Positions 24,950 to 33,659 of a stretch of 64,000 nt of DNA are shown piece after piece (the stretch's first letter is position 1; each line of letters begins with the position of its first letter). A program made the position numbers and the translations under genes. Below the pieces are notes generated by a model, which saw only the letters and a program-made list of their open reading frames with translations, did no database searches and had not been told where the DNA came from. Source of the DNA: an uncultured Megasphaera sp. (GTDB taxonomy: Bacteria; Bacillota; Negativicutes; Veillonellales; Megasphaeraceae); NCBI RefSeq assembly GCF_900539295.1, contig NZ_UQBH01000008.1:1-64000 (forward strand). The letters run 5' to 3'.

Positions 24950-25908
24950 TCAACAAAATCGGAGTATTGACCAGCGGCGGGGATGCGCCGGGAATGAATG
25001 CGGCTATCCGCGGTGTCACGCGGTACGCTATTCAGCGCGGCCTGACTGTCGAAGGTATTATTCGCGGTTATGAAGGTTTGCTGCGTCATGAAACGCGTCC
25101 CTTAGGCCGACGTGATGTCGGTGCGATCATTCATCATGGGGGGACCGTGCTTCGAACAGCCCGCTGCTTAGAATTTAAAGAAAAAGAAACGCAGCAGAAA
25201 GCTGCTGAATATTTACGGGAACAGGAAATCGATGCCCTGGTCGTCATCGGCGGTGACGGCTCCATGCGCGGTGCTGAAGCCTTGGCCGGCTTTGGTTTTC
25301 CGACGGTTACCATTCCCGGGACCATCGACAACGATATGGTTGGGACCCAGTATACCCTGGGCTTTGACACGGCTGTCAATACGGTCCTCGAATCGGTCAA
25401 TAAGATCCGCGATACGGCCTTTTCCCATGACCGCGTCGCCGTCATTGAAGTCATGGGCCGCGAAGCCGGCTTTATCGCCCTCAATGCCGGCATGGCTTCC
25501 GGTGCCGAAGCCGTCTTAGTCCCGGAACACAAAGTCGATCTTCAGGCCCTCTGCCAGCATCTGGAAGAATCGCACCGCATGAAGAAACTGAGCAGTATCG
25601 TCATCGTCGCCGAAGGGGCTGCTAAAGGCTCTGACGTCGTCGACTATATTAAGGAACATACGTATCTGTCTCCGAACCTGACCGTCCTCGGCTACGTACA
25701 GCGCGGCGGCGCTCCGTCGGCATACGATGCCATCATGGCCGGCCGTTTTGCCCAGAAAGCCGTTGACAGCCTCTTGGACGGCACCTACAACAGCGTCATC
25801 GGCCTCATCGACAACAAGGTCGTTGCTACGCCCTATGAAGAAGCGGCAAAGCTTCGCTATCCCATTGACGAAAACCTCTTTGAACTGGTTCATTTCTTAG
25901 GCCGATAG
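24946..25908 (+). CDS. pfkA: ATP-dependent 6-phosphofructokinase
   Basis: A 320-residue glycolytic enzyme that phosphorylates fructose 6-phosphate. Motifs: GVLTSGGDAPGMNAAIRG, the ATP-binding GGDGSMRG, the catalytic PGTIDNDM (Asp base), MGREAGF and the substrate-binding GYVQRGG. The GGDGS form, with Gly rather than Asp, fits ATP over pyrophosphate use. Length equals the bacterial PfkA standard. Coupled to the upstream kinase-like gene. Confidence 0.97.
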   Translation: MINKIGVLTSGGDAPGMNAAIRGVTRYAIQRGLTVEGIIRGYEGLLRHETRPLGRRDVGAIIHHGGTVLRTARCLEFKEKETQQKAAEYLREQEIDALVVIGGDGSMRGAEALAGFGFPTVTIPGTIDNDMVGTQYTLGFDTAVNTVLESVNKIRDTAFSHDRVAVIEVMGREAGFIALNAGMASGAEAVLVPEHKVDLQALCQHLEESHRMKKLSSIVIVAEGAAKGSDVVDYIKEHTYLSPNLTVLGYVQRGGAPSAYDAIMAGRFAQKAVDSLLDGTYNSVIGLIDNKVVATPYEEAAKLRYPIDENLFELVHFLGR

Positions 25909-25961
25909 ATATCTTCTCACAGCGGCTGCCCGTCGGCTTTTGCCGCTGTGCCTGCAAATAG

Positions 25962-26004
25962 GGGAATACATAAGGGACCCTTCCTTTATGCATTCCTTTT
26001 TTTG
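25962..26004 (+). terminator. Terminator of pfkA
   Basis: GGAATACATAAGG pairs imperfectly with CCTTTATGCATTCC, followed by seven T. A second hairpin, CACAGCGGC/GCCGCTGTG, lies just before it (25918-25950). Confidence 0.85.
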
Positions 26005-26067
26005 TCGTTTTCTGTCAAATGCAGGCAAAAAAGGGACTGAAGATGAAGAGAATTTATTAAATTTGAA

Positions 26068-26096
26068 TTGACATCACATAAATATGCAAGTATAAT
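26068..26096 (+). promoter_or_regulatory. Promoter of the amino-acid ABC transporter genes
   Basis: Perfect TTGACA (26068-26073) and TATAAT (26091-26096) with a 17-bp spacer. Confidence 0.9.
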
Positions 26097-26151
26097 AAGA
26101 TAGCATGTGTATTTGTATATTTATCTGAATCATCTAAGAGGAGTGTTATTC

Positions 26152-26817
26152 ATGTCATTTGATTTTAGCCTGATTTGGAATTCATTGCCTCTGCTGTTGG
26201 CAGGTGCCGGTGTTACCATTGAAATCACGGCGATTGCCGTCGGCTTAGGTTTTGTTTTCGGCCTGATTACCAGTGTGTGCCGCTTGTCAGGAGTCAAAAT
26301 ATTGAACATCCTGGCTGTCTGCTACGTCAATATTATCCGTGGGACGCCGCTCTTGGTCCAAATCTTTTTGATTTACTTCGCCCTGCCTATGATCATTGGC
26401 GAACGGATCAACCCCTTTGTTGCTGCCGTCGCCGCCTGTTCCGTAAACAGCGGTGCTTATGTGGCAGAAATTTTCCGTGCCGGCATTCAGTCCGTCGATA
26501 AGGGCCAGATGGAAGCCGGACGGTCCCTGGGTCTGTCGTGGATGCAGACCATGCGCTACATCATCTTGCCCCAGGCCTTCAAACACGTCATTCCGCCGCT
26601 GGGCAATGAATTTATTTCCATGACTAAGGAAACATCCCTGGTTTCGGTCATCGGCTTTGAAGAATTGACCCGCCGTGGCCAGCTGATCATTGCCAAGACC
26701 TACGGTTCTTTTGAAATTTGGTTGACTGTCGCCTTTATTTATTTGATCATGACCTTTACCATCGCCCAGTTGGTAAGCTATTTGGAACGGAGGTTTGCAA
26801 CGGATGATAGAAATTAA
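26152..26817 (+). CDS. Polar amino acid ABC transporter permease
   Basis: A 221-residue inner-membrane permease of the HisMQ/GlnP family with about five helices. It has TIEITAIAVGLGFVFGLI, the family VNIIRGTPLLVQIFLIYF, and the coupling EAA loop EAGRSLGLSWMQTMRYIILP. Start ATG 26152 follows AGAGGAG; the open frame extends 15 codons upstream without a site. It overlaps the ATPase gene by 14 bases. No substrate-binding protein is adjacent. Confidence 0.93.
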   Translation: MSFDFSLIWNSLPLLLAGAGVTIEITAIAVGLGFVFGLITSVCRLSGVKILNILAVCYVNIIRGTPLLVQIFLIYFALPMIIGERINPFVAAVAACSVNSGAYVAEIFRAGIQSVDKGQMEAGRSLGLSWMQTMRYIILPQAFKHVIPPLGNEFISMTKETSLVSVIGFEELTRRGQLIIAKTYGSFEIWLTVAFIYLIMTFTIAQLVSYLERRFATDDRN

Positions 26818-27523
26818 AGGGTTGAAAAAAAGCTTTGGCAAACACGAAGTCCTCCGGGGCATCGATTTGACCATTCAAGATAAAGAAGTCGTCGTCATCA
26901 TCGGCCCGTCCGGGTCCGGCAAGAGTACGATTCTCCGCTGCATCAACTACTTGGAAGAACCGACGGCCGGCGAAATCATCGTCGACGGCATCAGCATGAA
27001 CGACGCCAAGAGCATCAACAGCGTCCGCAAGGAAGTCGGCATGGTCTTCCAGCGCTTTAATCTCTTCCCGCACATGACGGTCTTGGAAAACATCATCCTG
27101 TCGCCCATGAAGACCCGTGGGGAAAGTAAGGAAGCGGCGACGGAAGTAGCTATTCAGCTTCTCGAAAAAGTCGGCCTGGCCGATAAGAAGGATGCTTATC
27201 CGGAAACCTTGTCCGGCGGCCAGCAGCAGCGTGTGGCCATTGCCCGCGCCTTGGCTATGAAACCGAAATTTATCCTCTTCGACGAACCGACGTCGGCCCT
27301 CGACCCGGAAATGGTTCGTGAAGTTCTCGACGTCATCAAAGACCTGGCTCATGACGGCATGTCCATGGCCATCGTCACCCATGAAATGGGCTTTGCCCGC
27401 GAAGTGGCTGACCGCGTCTTATTCGTCGACGAAGGCAAAATCTTGGAACAGGGGAAACCGGACGATCTTTTCTCCCATCCGAAGGAAGAACGGACCCAGG
27501 CTTTCTTGTCGAAAATCTTATAA
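26804..27523 (+). CDS. glnQ: Polar amino acid ABC transporter ATP-binding protein
   Basis: A 239-residue ATPase that drives amino-acid uptake with the upstream permease. Walker A GPSGSGKST, Q-loop MVFQRFNLFPHMTVLENI, signature LSGGQQQR, Walker B FILFDEPTSALDPEMV and the H-loop THEM are all intact. GGAGG precedes ATG 26804 inside the permease gene. The exact substrate (Gln, Glu, Cys or other) cannot be told from these two subunits. Confidence 0.94.
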   Translation: MIEIKGLKKSFGKHEVLRGIDLTIQDKEVVVIIGPSGSGKSTILRCINYLEEPTAGEIIVDGISMNDAKSINSVRKEVGMVFQRFNLFPHMTVLENIILSPMKTRGESKEAATEVAIQLLEKVGLADKKDAYPETLSGGQQQRVAIARALAMKPKFILFDEPTSALDPEMVREVLDVIKDLAHDGMSMAIVTHEMGFAREVADRVLFVDEGKILEQGKPDDLFSHPKEERTQAFLSKIL

Positions 27524-27554
27524 GATCCAAGAACTCTGAAAAGAGGTCCTGCGA

Positions 27555-27595
27555 AAAACGCCCGTCTGAGCGATTACGGCTCAGACGGGCGTTTT
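27555..27595. terminator. Bidirectional terminator
   Basis: A perfect 16-bp stem AAAACGCCCGTCTGAG/CTCAGACGGGCGTTTT with a 9-base loop between the convergent glnQ-type gene and hemL. Confidence 0.95.
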
Positions 27596-27628
27596 GTGTT
27601 AGGCCATATTTTTTTAGCAGTTCACAGC

Positions 27629-28918
27629 TTAGAGGGAGCGGAAGGCTTTCTCTGCAGCTTCGATGGTCTTTTCGATGTCAGCATCGCTGTGGGCACCGGA
27701 GACGAAGTTCGTTTCAAAGGGCGACGGTGCCAGATAGATGCCGTCACTCAGCATCGATAGGAAGTATTTCTTGAAAGCCTTGCCGTCGCAGGCTTCGGCT
27801 GTGGCGTAGTCCGTGACCGGTACATCGCTGAAAAAGACGCTGAACATGGTGCCGGCCTGCGGTACCTGGACGGCTGCGCCGGCTTTTTTTGCAGCCTGGC
27901 GGATTCCTTCGGTGAGGATCGACGTCTTGGCCGAGACTTTTTCGATATAGTCTGCATCTTCGGTGATGATGCGCAGCGTTTCAAGGCCGGCGGCCATGGC
28001 CAGGGGATTGCCGCTTAAGGTCCCTGCTTGGTAGACCGGACCTTTCGGTGAGACCCAGTCCATGATATCCTGTCGGCCGCCGTAGGCTGCGACGGGCAGG
28101 CCGCCGCCGATGATCTTACCGAGGGTCGTCATGTCCGGCTTGATATGGTAGATACGCTGGGCACCGTGGAGGGCCGAGCGGAAGCCGCACATGACTTCGT
28201 CGAAGATGAGGACCGTGCCGTGTTTCTTCGTTTCTTCCCGAAGGAGGTCGAGGTAGCCTTCCTTAGGAAGGACCAGTCCCATGTTGCCGGCAATGGGTTC
28301 GACGATGACGGCGGCGATGTCGTCGCCGTGTTGATCCATCAGGGCTTTAAAGGCAGACGCGTCGTTATAGGGGACAGTCAGCGTGTCTTTGGCCGTTCCG
28401 GCCGTAACGCCCGGGCTGTCGGGCTGGCCGAAGGTAGCAGCGCCGCTGCCGGCTTTGACTAAGAGGCTGTCGCCGTGGCCGTGGTAACAGCCGATGAATT
28501 TGACAATCTTGTCGCGGCCCGTATAGCCTCGGGCGACTCGGATGGCACTCATCGTCGCTTCCGTACCGGAATTGACCATGCGCAGTTTTTCGATGGACGG
28601 GTAGACCTGGCGGACGAGCTTGGCCAGTTCCGATTCGACGAGGGTCGGGGCGCCGTAGCTCGTACCCCGTTCGGCTGCTTCCTGAAGGGCTTTTACGACG
28701 CGGGGATGGGCGTGGCCGACGATCATCGGGCCCCAGGAACCGACGTAGTCGATATACTCATTGCCGTCGATGTCACAGATGGTGCTGCCCTTGGCTCGGG
28801 CGATAAACGGCGGCGGGCAGCCGATGCGGCTGTACGAACGGACCGGGCTGTTGACGCCGCCCGGCATGAGGGTCTGGGCTTCAGCAAAGGCTGCTTTTGA
28901 TTTATCTAAGGGAATCAT
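27629..28918 (-). CDS. hemL: Glutamate-1-semialdehyde 2,1-aminomutase
   Basis: A 429-residue PLP enzyme that makes 5-aminolevulinate from glutamate-1-semialdehyde, the second C5-pathway step. Motifs: PGGVNSPVRSY, MVNSGTEATMSAIR, FDEVMCGFR (PLP-binding Asp) and TTLGKIIGGGLPVAAYGG with the PLP lysine. Last gene of the minus-strand tetrapyrrole operon, 12 bases after hemA. Confidence 0.97.
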   Translation of the reverse strand: MIPLDKSKAAFAEAQTLMPGGVNSPVRSYSRIGCPPPFIARAKGSTICDIDGNEYIDYVGSWGPMIVGHAHPRVVKALQEAAERGTSYGAPTLVESELAKLVRQVYPSIEKLRMVNSGTEATMSAIRVARGYTGRDKIVKFIGCYHGHGDSLLVKAGSGAATFGQPDSPGVTAGTAKDTLTVPYNDASAFKALMDQHGDDIAAVIVEPIAGNMGLVLPKEGYLDLLREETKKHGTVLIFDEVMCGFRSALHGAQRIYHIKPDMTTLGKIIGGGLPVAAYGGRQDIMDWVSPKGPVYQAGTLSGNPLAMAAGLETLRIITEDADYIEKVSAKTSILTEGIRQAAKKAGAAVQVPQAGTMFSVFFSDVPVTDYATAEACDGKAFKKYFLSMLSDGIYLAPSPFETNFVSGAHSDADIEKTIEAAEKAFRSL

Positions 28919-28930
28919 GGAAAGGCCTCC

Positions 28931-30202
28931 TCATTCTTTGATATCTAAGTTGAATACGTTCCGCAGTTCGCGAACGACCCGTTCTTCATCGGGCGTATGG
29001 GCCGCTTCGACGGTGCGCCGCAAGGGGGCACGCAGGATTTTGCGGACTAAGATGTGAGATAAGTTTTCGACGATGCGGAACTGGTCGTCCGTCAGTTCCG
29101 GAAGCTTGTTGCGGGCCCTCTTTACGAAGTGGCGCCGCGTCTGTTCGGCCTGCTGAGACAGGCTGACGATGACCGGACGGACCGACAGGTAGCGGTAGCG
29201 CTCGACCATGGCCGTGACGGCTTCGTCGACGATGGCTCTGGCGGCGACGGCTTCGCGCTGCCGGGCGGCTTCATTGTCGTGGACGATGCCTTCCAGGTCG
29301 TCGATGTTGTATAAGGTTACGCCGTCGATGGCGGCGGCGTCGGGCGAGATGTCGCGGGGGACGGCGATGTCGATGAGCAGGAGGGGCCGACCTTGGCGCC
29401 GTTCTTGGAAGCGGCGCAGGCGGGGGACGGTGACCACGTAGTGGGGGGCTCCCGTCGAGGCGATGATGATGTCTACGTCGTCGACGACGGTTTCGGCCTC
29501 TTTATAATGGACGGCCCGGCCGCCGACGTCGCGGGCCAGCTCCTCGGCCCGTTCCAGGTGACGGTTGACGATGTAGAGCTTGTCAGCCCCTTTGCCGAGA
29601 AAGTTCTGGGCCGTCAGGCGGGCCATTTGGCCGGCACCGTATAAGAGGAGCCCTTTTCCTTTCAGGGAACCGCCGAAGACTTTTTCCGCCATTTGGACGG
29701 CTGTATAGCTGACCGATACGGCGTGGTAGGCAATATGAGTCTCTGTCCGGATTCTTTTCCCGACGGCGATGGCCTGTTGAAAGAGCATATTTAAGATAGC
29801 CCCGGTGGCGCCGTTTTCATGGGCCAGGACGTAGGCCTGTTTGACCTGGCTTAAGATTTGGCCTTCGCCGACGACGAGGGAGTCGAGGCTGGCGGCGACG
29901 GTGAACAGGTGGTCGATGCAGGCCTTTCCCGTGTAGCTGTAGAAATAGGCCGGTTCATAGACAGGTTTTCCCGCCAGGTCCAAAAAGAAATTGCGTAGGG
30001 CCTGTTCGTTGTCCCGGACGTCGTCGACGACGGCATAGACTTCGGCGCGGTTGCACGTCGACAAGACGACGACTTCGCGCAGGCCGCCGTAGTCGTCGAG
30101 GCGCGAAAGGCCGCTTCGGATGGCGTCTTCCGTCATGGCAAAGCGTTCCCGAACGGCGACGGGGACCGTTTTATGGTTGAGGCCGAGAATGACGAGATCC
30201 AT
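28931..30202 (-). CDS. hemA: Glutamyl-tRNA reductase
   Basis: A 423-residue NADPH enzyme that reduces glutamyl-tRNA-Glu to glutamate-1-semialdehyde, the committed C5 step. N-terminal LGLNHKTVPVAVRERFAM, the catalytic Cys in VVLSTCNRAEVYAV, SLVVGEGQILSQVKQAY and the NADPH site LLYGAGQMARLTAQN. The ATG at 30202 begins MDLVILGLNHK, as in other HemA; a longer open frame overlaps the end of hemB. C-terminal dimerisation helices are complete. Confidence 0.97.
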   Translation of the reverse strand: MDLVILGLNHKTVPVAVRERFAMTEDAIRSGLSRLDDYGGLREVVVLSTCNRAEVYAVVDDVRDNEQALRNFFLDLAGKPVYEPAYFYSYTGKACIDHLFTVAASLDSLVVGEGQILSQVKQAYVLAHENGATGAILNMLFQQAIAVGKRIRTETHIAYHAVSVSYTAVQMAEKVFGGSLKGKGLLLYGAGQMARLTAQNFLGKGADKLYIVNRHLERAEELARDVGGRAVHYKEAETVVDDVDIIIASTGAPHYVVTVPRLRRFQERRQGRPLLLIDIAVPRDISPDAAAIDGVTLYNIDDLEGIVHDNEAARQREAVAARAIVDEAVTAMVERYRYLSVRPVIVSLSQQAEQTRRHFVKRARNKLPELTDDQFRIVENLSHILVRKILRAPLRRTVEAAHTPDEERVVRELRNVFNLDIKE

Positions 30203-30204
30203 GG

Positions 30205-31194
30205 CTAAGCCTCGACGTCGCCGTTTTTCAGCCACCGGGCCACGTCGATGGCGTGGTAGGTGATGATGATGTCCGAACCGGCTCGTTTCATGCTGGTCAG
30301 GGATTCCATGACGATGCGCTTTTCGTCGATCCAGCCCTTTTGAGCGGCGGCCTTGACCATGGCGTATTCGCCGCTGACGTTGTAAGTGGCAATGGGCCGC
30401 TGGCAGCGTTCCCGGGCCTGATGGACGATGTCGAGGTAAGCCAGGGCCGGTTTTACCATGATGATGTCAGCCCCTTCTTCAAGGTCTAAATCGATTTCTT
30501 TCATAGCTTCGCGGCTGTTGGCCGGGTCCATCTGGTAGCCCCGGCGGTCGCCGAAGTGAGGCGCCGAATCGGCAGCATCCCGGAAGGGGCCGTAATAGGC
30601 CGAAGCATATTTTGCGGCGTAGGACATGATGCTGATGTCGGTGAAATCGTGGTCATCCAGGGCCTTTCGGATGGAGGCGACGCGGCCGTCCATCATGTCC
30701 GACGGGGCGATGATGTCGGCACCGGCTTCTGCCTGGCTGACGGCGACTTTGTTCAGCAGTTCCAAGGTGGCGTCGTTGTCGACTTCATGGCCTGTCAGTT
30801 TGCCGCAGTGGCCGTGGCTCGTATACTGGCAGAGGCAGACGTCGCCGACGATGACCATGTCGGGAACGGCTTTTTTGATGGCTCTCATGGCGCGCTGGAC
30901 CGGACTTTCCGGATTCCAGGCACTGGAACCGATGTCGTCCTTATAGGCCGGCAGGCCGAAGACTTCGATGGACCGGATGCCGAGCTGCCAAATGTCTTCG
31001 GCTAAGGCGACGGCCTTGTCGACAGACAGGTGGTAACAGTCGGGCATGCTGGGAATCTCTTCTTTGACGCCGGTCCCGGGGACGACGAAAATGGGGTAAA
31101 TGAGGTCACTCAGGGAAAGGTGGTTTTCTCGTATCATAGCCCGCAGCGGTGCCGAACGGCGCAGACGGCGCGGGCGGAGGGTATTTACGTTCAT
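30205..31194 (-). CDS. hemB: Porphobilinogen synthase
   Basis: A 329-residue enzyme that condenses two 5-aminolevulinates. Motifs: RPRRLRRSAPLRAM, GDVCLCQYTSHGHCG (metal-binding Cys region), IAPSDMMDGRV, the Schiff-base Lys in SYAAKYASAYYGPFRDA and the second active lysine in IMVKPALAYLD. Start ATG 31194 overlaps the end of cobA/hemD by four bases (ATGA); GGAG lies 12 bases upstream. Confidence 0.97.
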   Translation of the reverse strand: MNVNTLRPRRLRRSAPLRAMIRENHLSLSDLIYPIFVVPGTGVKEEIPSMPDCYHLSVDKAVALAEDIWQLGIRSIEVFGLPAYKDDIGSSAWNPESPVQRAMRAIKKAVPDMVIVGDVCLCQYTSHGHCGKLTGHEVDNDATLELLNKVAVSQAEAGADIIAPSDMMDGRVASIRKALDDHDFTDISIMSYAAKYASAYYGPFRDAADSAPHFGDRRGYQMDPANSREAMKEIDLDLEEGADIIMVKPALAYLDIVHQARERCQRPIATYNVSGEYAMVKAAAQKGWIDEKRIVMESLTSMKRAGSDIIITYHAIDVARWLKNGDVEA

Positions 31195-32711
31195 CGTTTT
31201 TCTAATCTCCAATCTTTTATGCAGTCAGCTAAGCCGGCCGTCGTATAGGTCGCAGCTGTTATAATCTGTGTGAGGCCCTGTTCGCGGCAGGTTTGAGCCG
31301 TAATGGGGCCGATACAGGCAAAGGTCATCTTGTCGAGGGCCGAAGGGGCATCGGCTGTAAGTTCCAGGAAGTGGCGGATTGCCGACGAGCTGGTCACGGT
31401 GACGACGTCGACGGCGCCGTCTGCTAACAGTTTTGTCAGGCGTTCCTTGTTTTCGTCGGCGCCGACAGTACAGTAGGCTTCACAGATGTCAACGGAGACG
31501 CCTTTTTGGCGGAGCGTATCCGGTAAGAAGGACCGGGCTTCCCTGGCCCTGGGAATGAGGATATGTTCGCCGCCGGAAAGACAGGGTTCCAAGGCTTCGG
31601 CCAGTCCTTCGGCGCAGTAGGCCCTGGGGACGACATCGGCGGTCAGGCCGTGTGCTGAGAGGGCTTCTGCCGTAGCGCTGCCGATGGCGGCTAATTTGGC
31701 CCGGCCTAAGGCGCGGCTGTCCAAGCCTTTTCGGGACAGTCGGCGGAAGAAGGCGTCGACGCCGTTGGTACTGGTGAAGATGAGCCAGTCGTACTGGGAA
31801 ATCTTGTCGATGGCCGCGTCGAGGGCAGTATAAGCGTCGCTCGGCGGCTCGATACGGATCGTCGGGACTTCGATGCACGACGCGCCCAGATCTTCCAGCT
31901 GTCGGGTCAGGGCCGGTGCCTGGGCATGGGTCCGGGTGACGGCGATGCGAAGCCCAAAGAGGGGCTTGGTATCGAACCACTGCATGGACGGCCGAAGGGT
32001 TACGACGTCGCCGACGATGAAGATAGCCGGCGCTTTAAATTGGCGTTCCGCTGCCTTTCGGGCGATGTCGCCGACGGTAGCCACTAAGGTTTCCTGACTG
32101 GGCTTGGTGCCCCAGCGGACCAGGGCTGCCGGCGTGTCGGCCGGTCTGCCGTGGGCCATGAGCTCTTTGGTAATCAAAGGCAGGTTGTGGACGCCCATGA
32201 GAAAGACCAAGGTGTCGACGGCTGTGGCCAATTTATCCCAGCGGATGGACGATGCTTTTTTCGTCGGGTCTTCGTGGCCGGTGACGACGGCAAAGGATGA
32301 GGCTGCCGTCCGGTCGGTGACGGGGATGCCGGCGTAGGCCGCAGCGCCGATGGCTGAGGTCACGCCGGGGATGATTTCAAAGGGAATGCCGGCGTCGTGC
32401 AAGGCTCGGCTTTCTTCACCGCCTCGGCCAAAGACGAAGGGGTCGCCCCCTTTGAGGCGGACGACGACCTTGCCGGCACGGGCTTTTTCAATCAGTAAGT
32501 CGATGATCTCTGCTTGGGGCAGGGTGTGGTCGGCGGCTTTTTTGCCGACGTATATTTTTTCGGCATCAGGCCGGGCGAAGTCGAGGAGCCGTTCGTCGGC
32601 CAGGTAGTCGTAGATGACGACGTCGGCTTGACCGAGGACGTCGCGCCCTTTTAAGGTCAAGAGGCGGTAGTCGCCGGGGCCGGCGCCGGTGAGATATACA
32701 ATGCCGTTCAT
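31191..32711 (-). CDS. cobA-hemD: Fused uroporphyrinogen-III C-methyltransferase / uroporphyrinogen-III synthase
   Basis: A 506-residue two-domain protein. Residues 1 to about 245 are the SAM-dependent CobA methylase (VYLTGAGPGDYRLLTLKG, VVRLKGGDPFVFGRGGEE, GIPVTDR), which makes precorrin-2. Residues about 255-500 are HemD (TRTHAQAPALTRQLEDLGA, IFTSTNGVDAFF, VTSSSAIRHFLEL), which closes the uroporphyrinogen III ring. This fusion is common in Firmicutes and channels the product from heme precursors to corrin and siroheme. The end overlaps hemB. Confidence 0.96.
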   Translation of the reverse strand: MNGIVYLTGAGPGDYRLLTLKGRDVLGQADVVIYDYLADERLLDFARPDAEKIYVGKKAADHTLPQAEIIDLLIEKARAGKVVVRLKGGDPFVFGRGGEESRALHDAGIPFEIIPGVTSAIGAAAYAGIPVTDRTAASSFAVVTGHEDPTKKASSIRWDKLATAVDTLVFLMGVHNLPLITKELMAHGRPADTPAALVRWGTKPSQETLVATVGDIARKAAERQFKAPAIFIVGDVVTLRPSMQWFDTKPLFGLRIAVTRTHAQAPALTRQLEDLGASCIEVPTIRIEPPSDAYTALDAAIDKISQYDWLIFTSTNGVDAFFRRLSRKGLDSRALGRAKLAAIGSATAEALSAHGLTADVVPRAYCAEGLAEALEPCLSGGEHILIPRAREARSFLPDTLRQKGVSVDICEAYCTVGADENKERLTKLLADGAVDVVTVTSSSAIRHFLELTADAPSALDKMTFACIGPITAQTCREQGLTQIITAATYTTAGLADCIKDWRLEKR

Positions 32712-32723
32712 GGAAAACCTCCT

Positions 32724-33659
32724 TTATTCGGCAGGGGTGATGCCGAGGTCTGTCAAAATTTGCCGGCCTCCTTCGTCGAGGAGGGTCCGGGCTGCTGTTT
32801 GGCCGAGGGCGGCGCTGTCAGAAAGGGGCCCCGTTGCCTGGTGGCGGAAGACGCGGCTGCCGTCGGGGGCAGCGATGATGCAGGACAAGGTGAGCTCTTC
32901 GCCTTTGGCGCTGCCGTAGACGCCGACAGGGACTTGGCAGCTGCCGTTGATGGCCGCTAAGAAGGCCCGTTCGGCTGTGGTGGCTGCCGTCGTTTCTTCG
33001 TCGCTGAGAAAGGACAGGGCCTGTTTCAGGTCCTCGTCGTCGGACCTGGTTTCAACTGCCAGGGCTCCTTGGCCGACGGCGGGAATCATAGTCGCCGTCG
33101 AGAGGAGTTCGGTAATGCGGTCGCCTCGATTCAGGCGGTTTAGGCCGGCCTCGGCTAAGATGATGGCGTCGTACTCGCCGTCGTCGAGCTTTTTGAGCCT
33201 CGTATCGACGTTGCCCCTAAGGTCACAGACCGTAAGATCGGGGCGAAGGGCCAGGAGCTGAGCCTTTCTTCTCAGGCTCGACGTGCCGACCCGGGCTCCT
33301 TGGGGAAGGGCGGCGAGGGATTTATAGCGGTTCGATACCAGGGCATCGTGGACCCAGGTCCTGGCCGTGACGGCAGCCAGGCAGAGGCCGTCCGGTAAGG
33401 CGGCGGGCAGATCTTTCAGGCTGTGGACGGCTAAATCGATGGTACCGGAGAGAAGGCGCGATTCCAATTCCGACGTAAAGAGTCCTTTGCCGCCGATGCG
33501 GGCTAAGGGGACGTCGAGAATCTTATCGCCTTGGGTGACGATGTGTTCCAGGCGTACGGAAAGGTCCGGGTCGTGAAGGATAAGGGCCTCTTTGATGTAT
33601 TCGGCCTGCCATAAGGCCAGTGGACTTCGCCGGGTGCCGATGACTAAGTTACGTTTCAT
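32724..33659 (-). CDS. hemC: Hydroxymethylbilane synthase
   Basis: A 311-residue porphobilinogen deaminase. IGTRRSPLALWQAEYI at the N terminus, HSLKDLPAALPDG, the Arg-rich VGTSSLRRKAQLLALRPDL and the dipyrromethane cofactor Cys in INGSCQVPVGVYG. Start ATG 33659 has AAAGGAG upstream and overlaps the preceding gene by 11 bases. Confidence 0.97.
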   Translation of the reverse strand: MKRNLVIGTRRSPLALWQAEYIKEALILHDPDLSVRLEHIVTQGDKILDVPLARIGGKGLFTSELESRLLSGTIDLAVHSLKDLPAALPDGLCLAAVTARTWVHDALVSNRYKSLAALPQGARVGTSSLRRKAQLLALRPDLTVCDLRGNVDTRLKKLDDGEYDAIILAEAGLNRLNRGDRITELLSTATMIPAVGQGALAVETRSDDEDLKQALSFLSDEETTAATTAERAFLAAINGSCQVPVGVYGSAKGEELTLSCIIAAPDGSRVFRHQATGPLSDSAALGQTAARTLLDEGGRQILTDLGITPAE

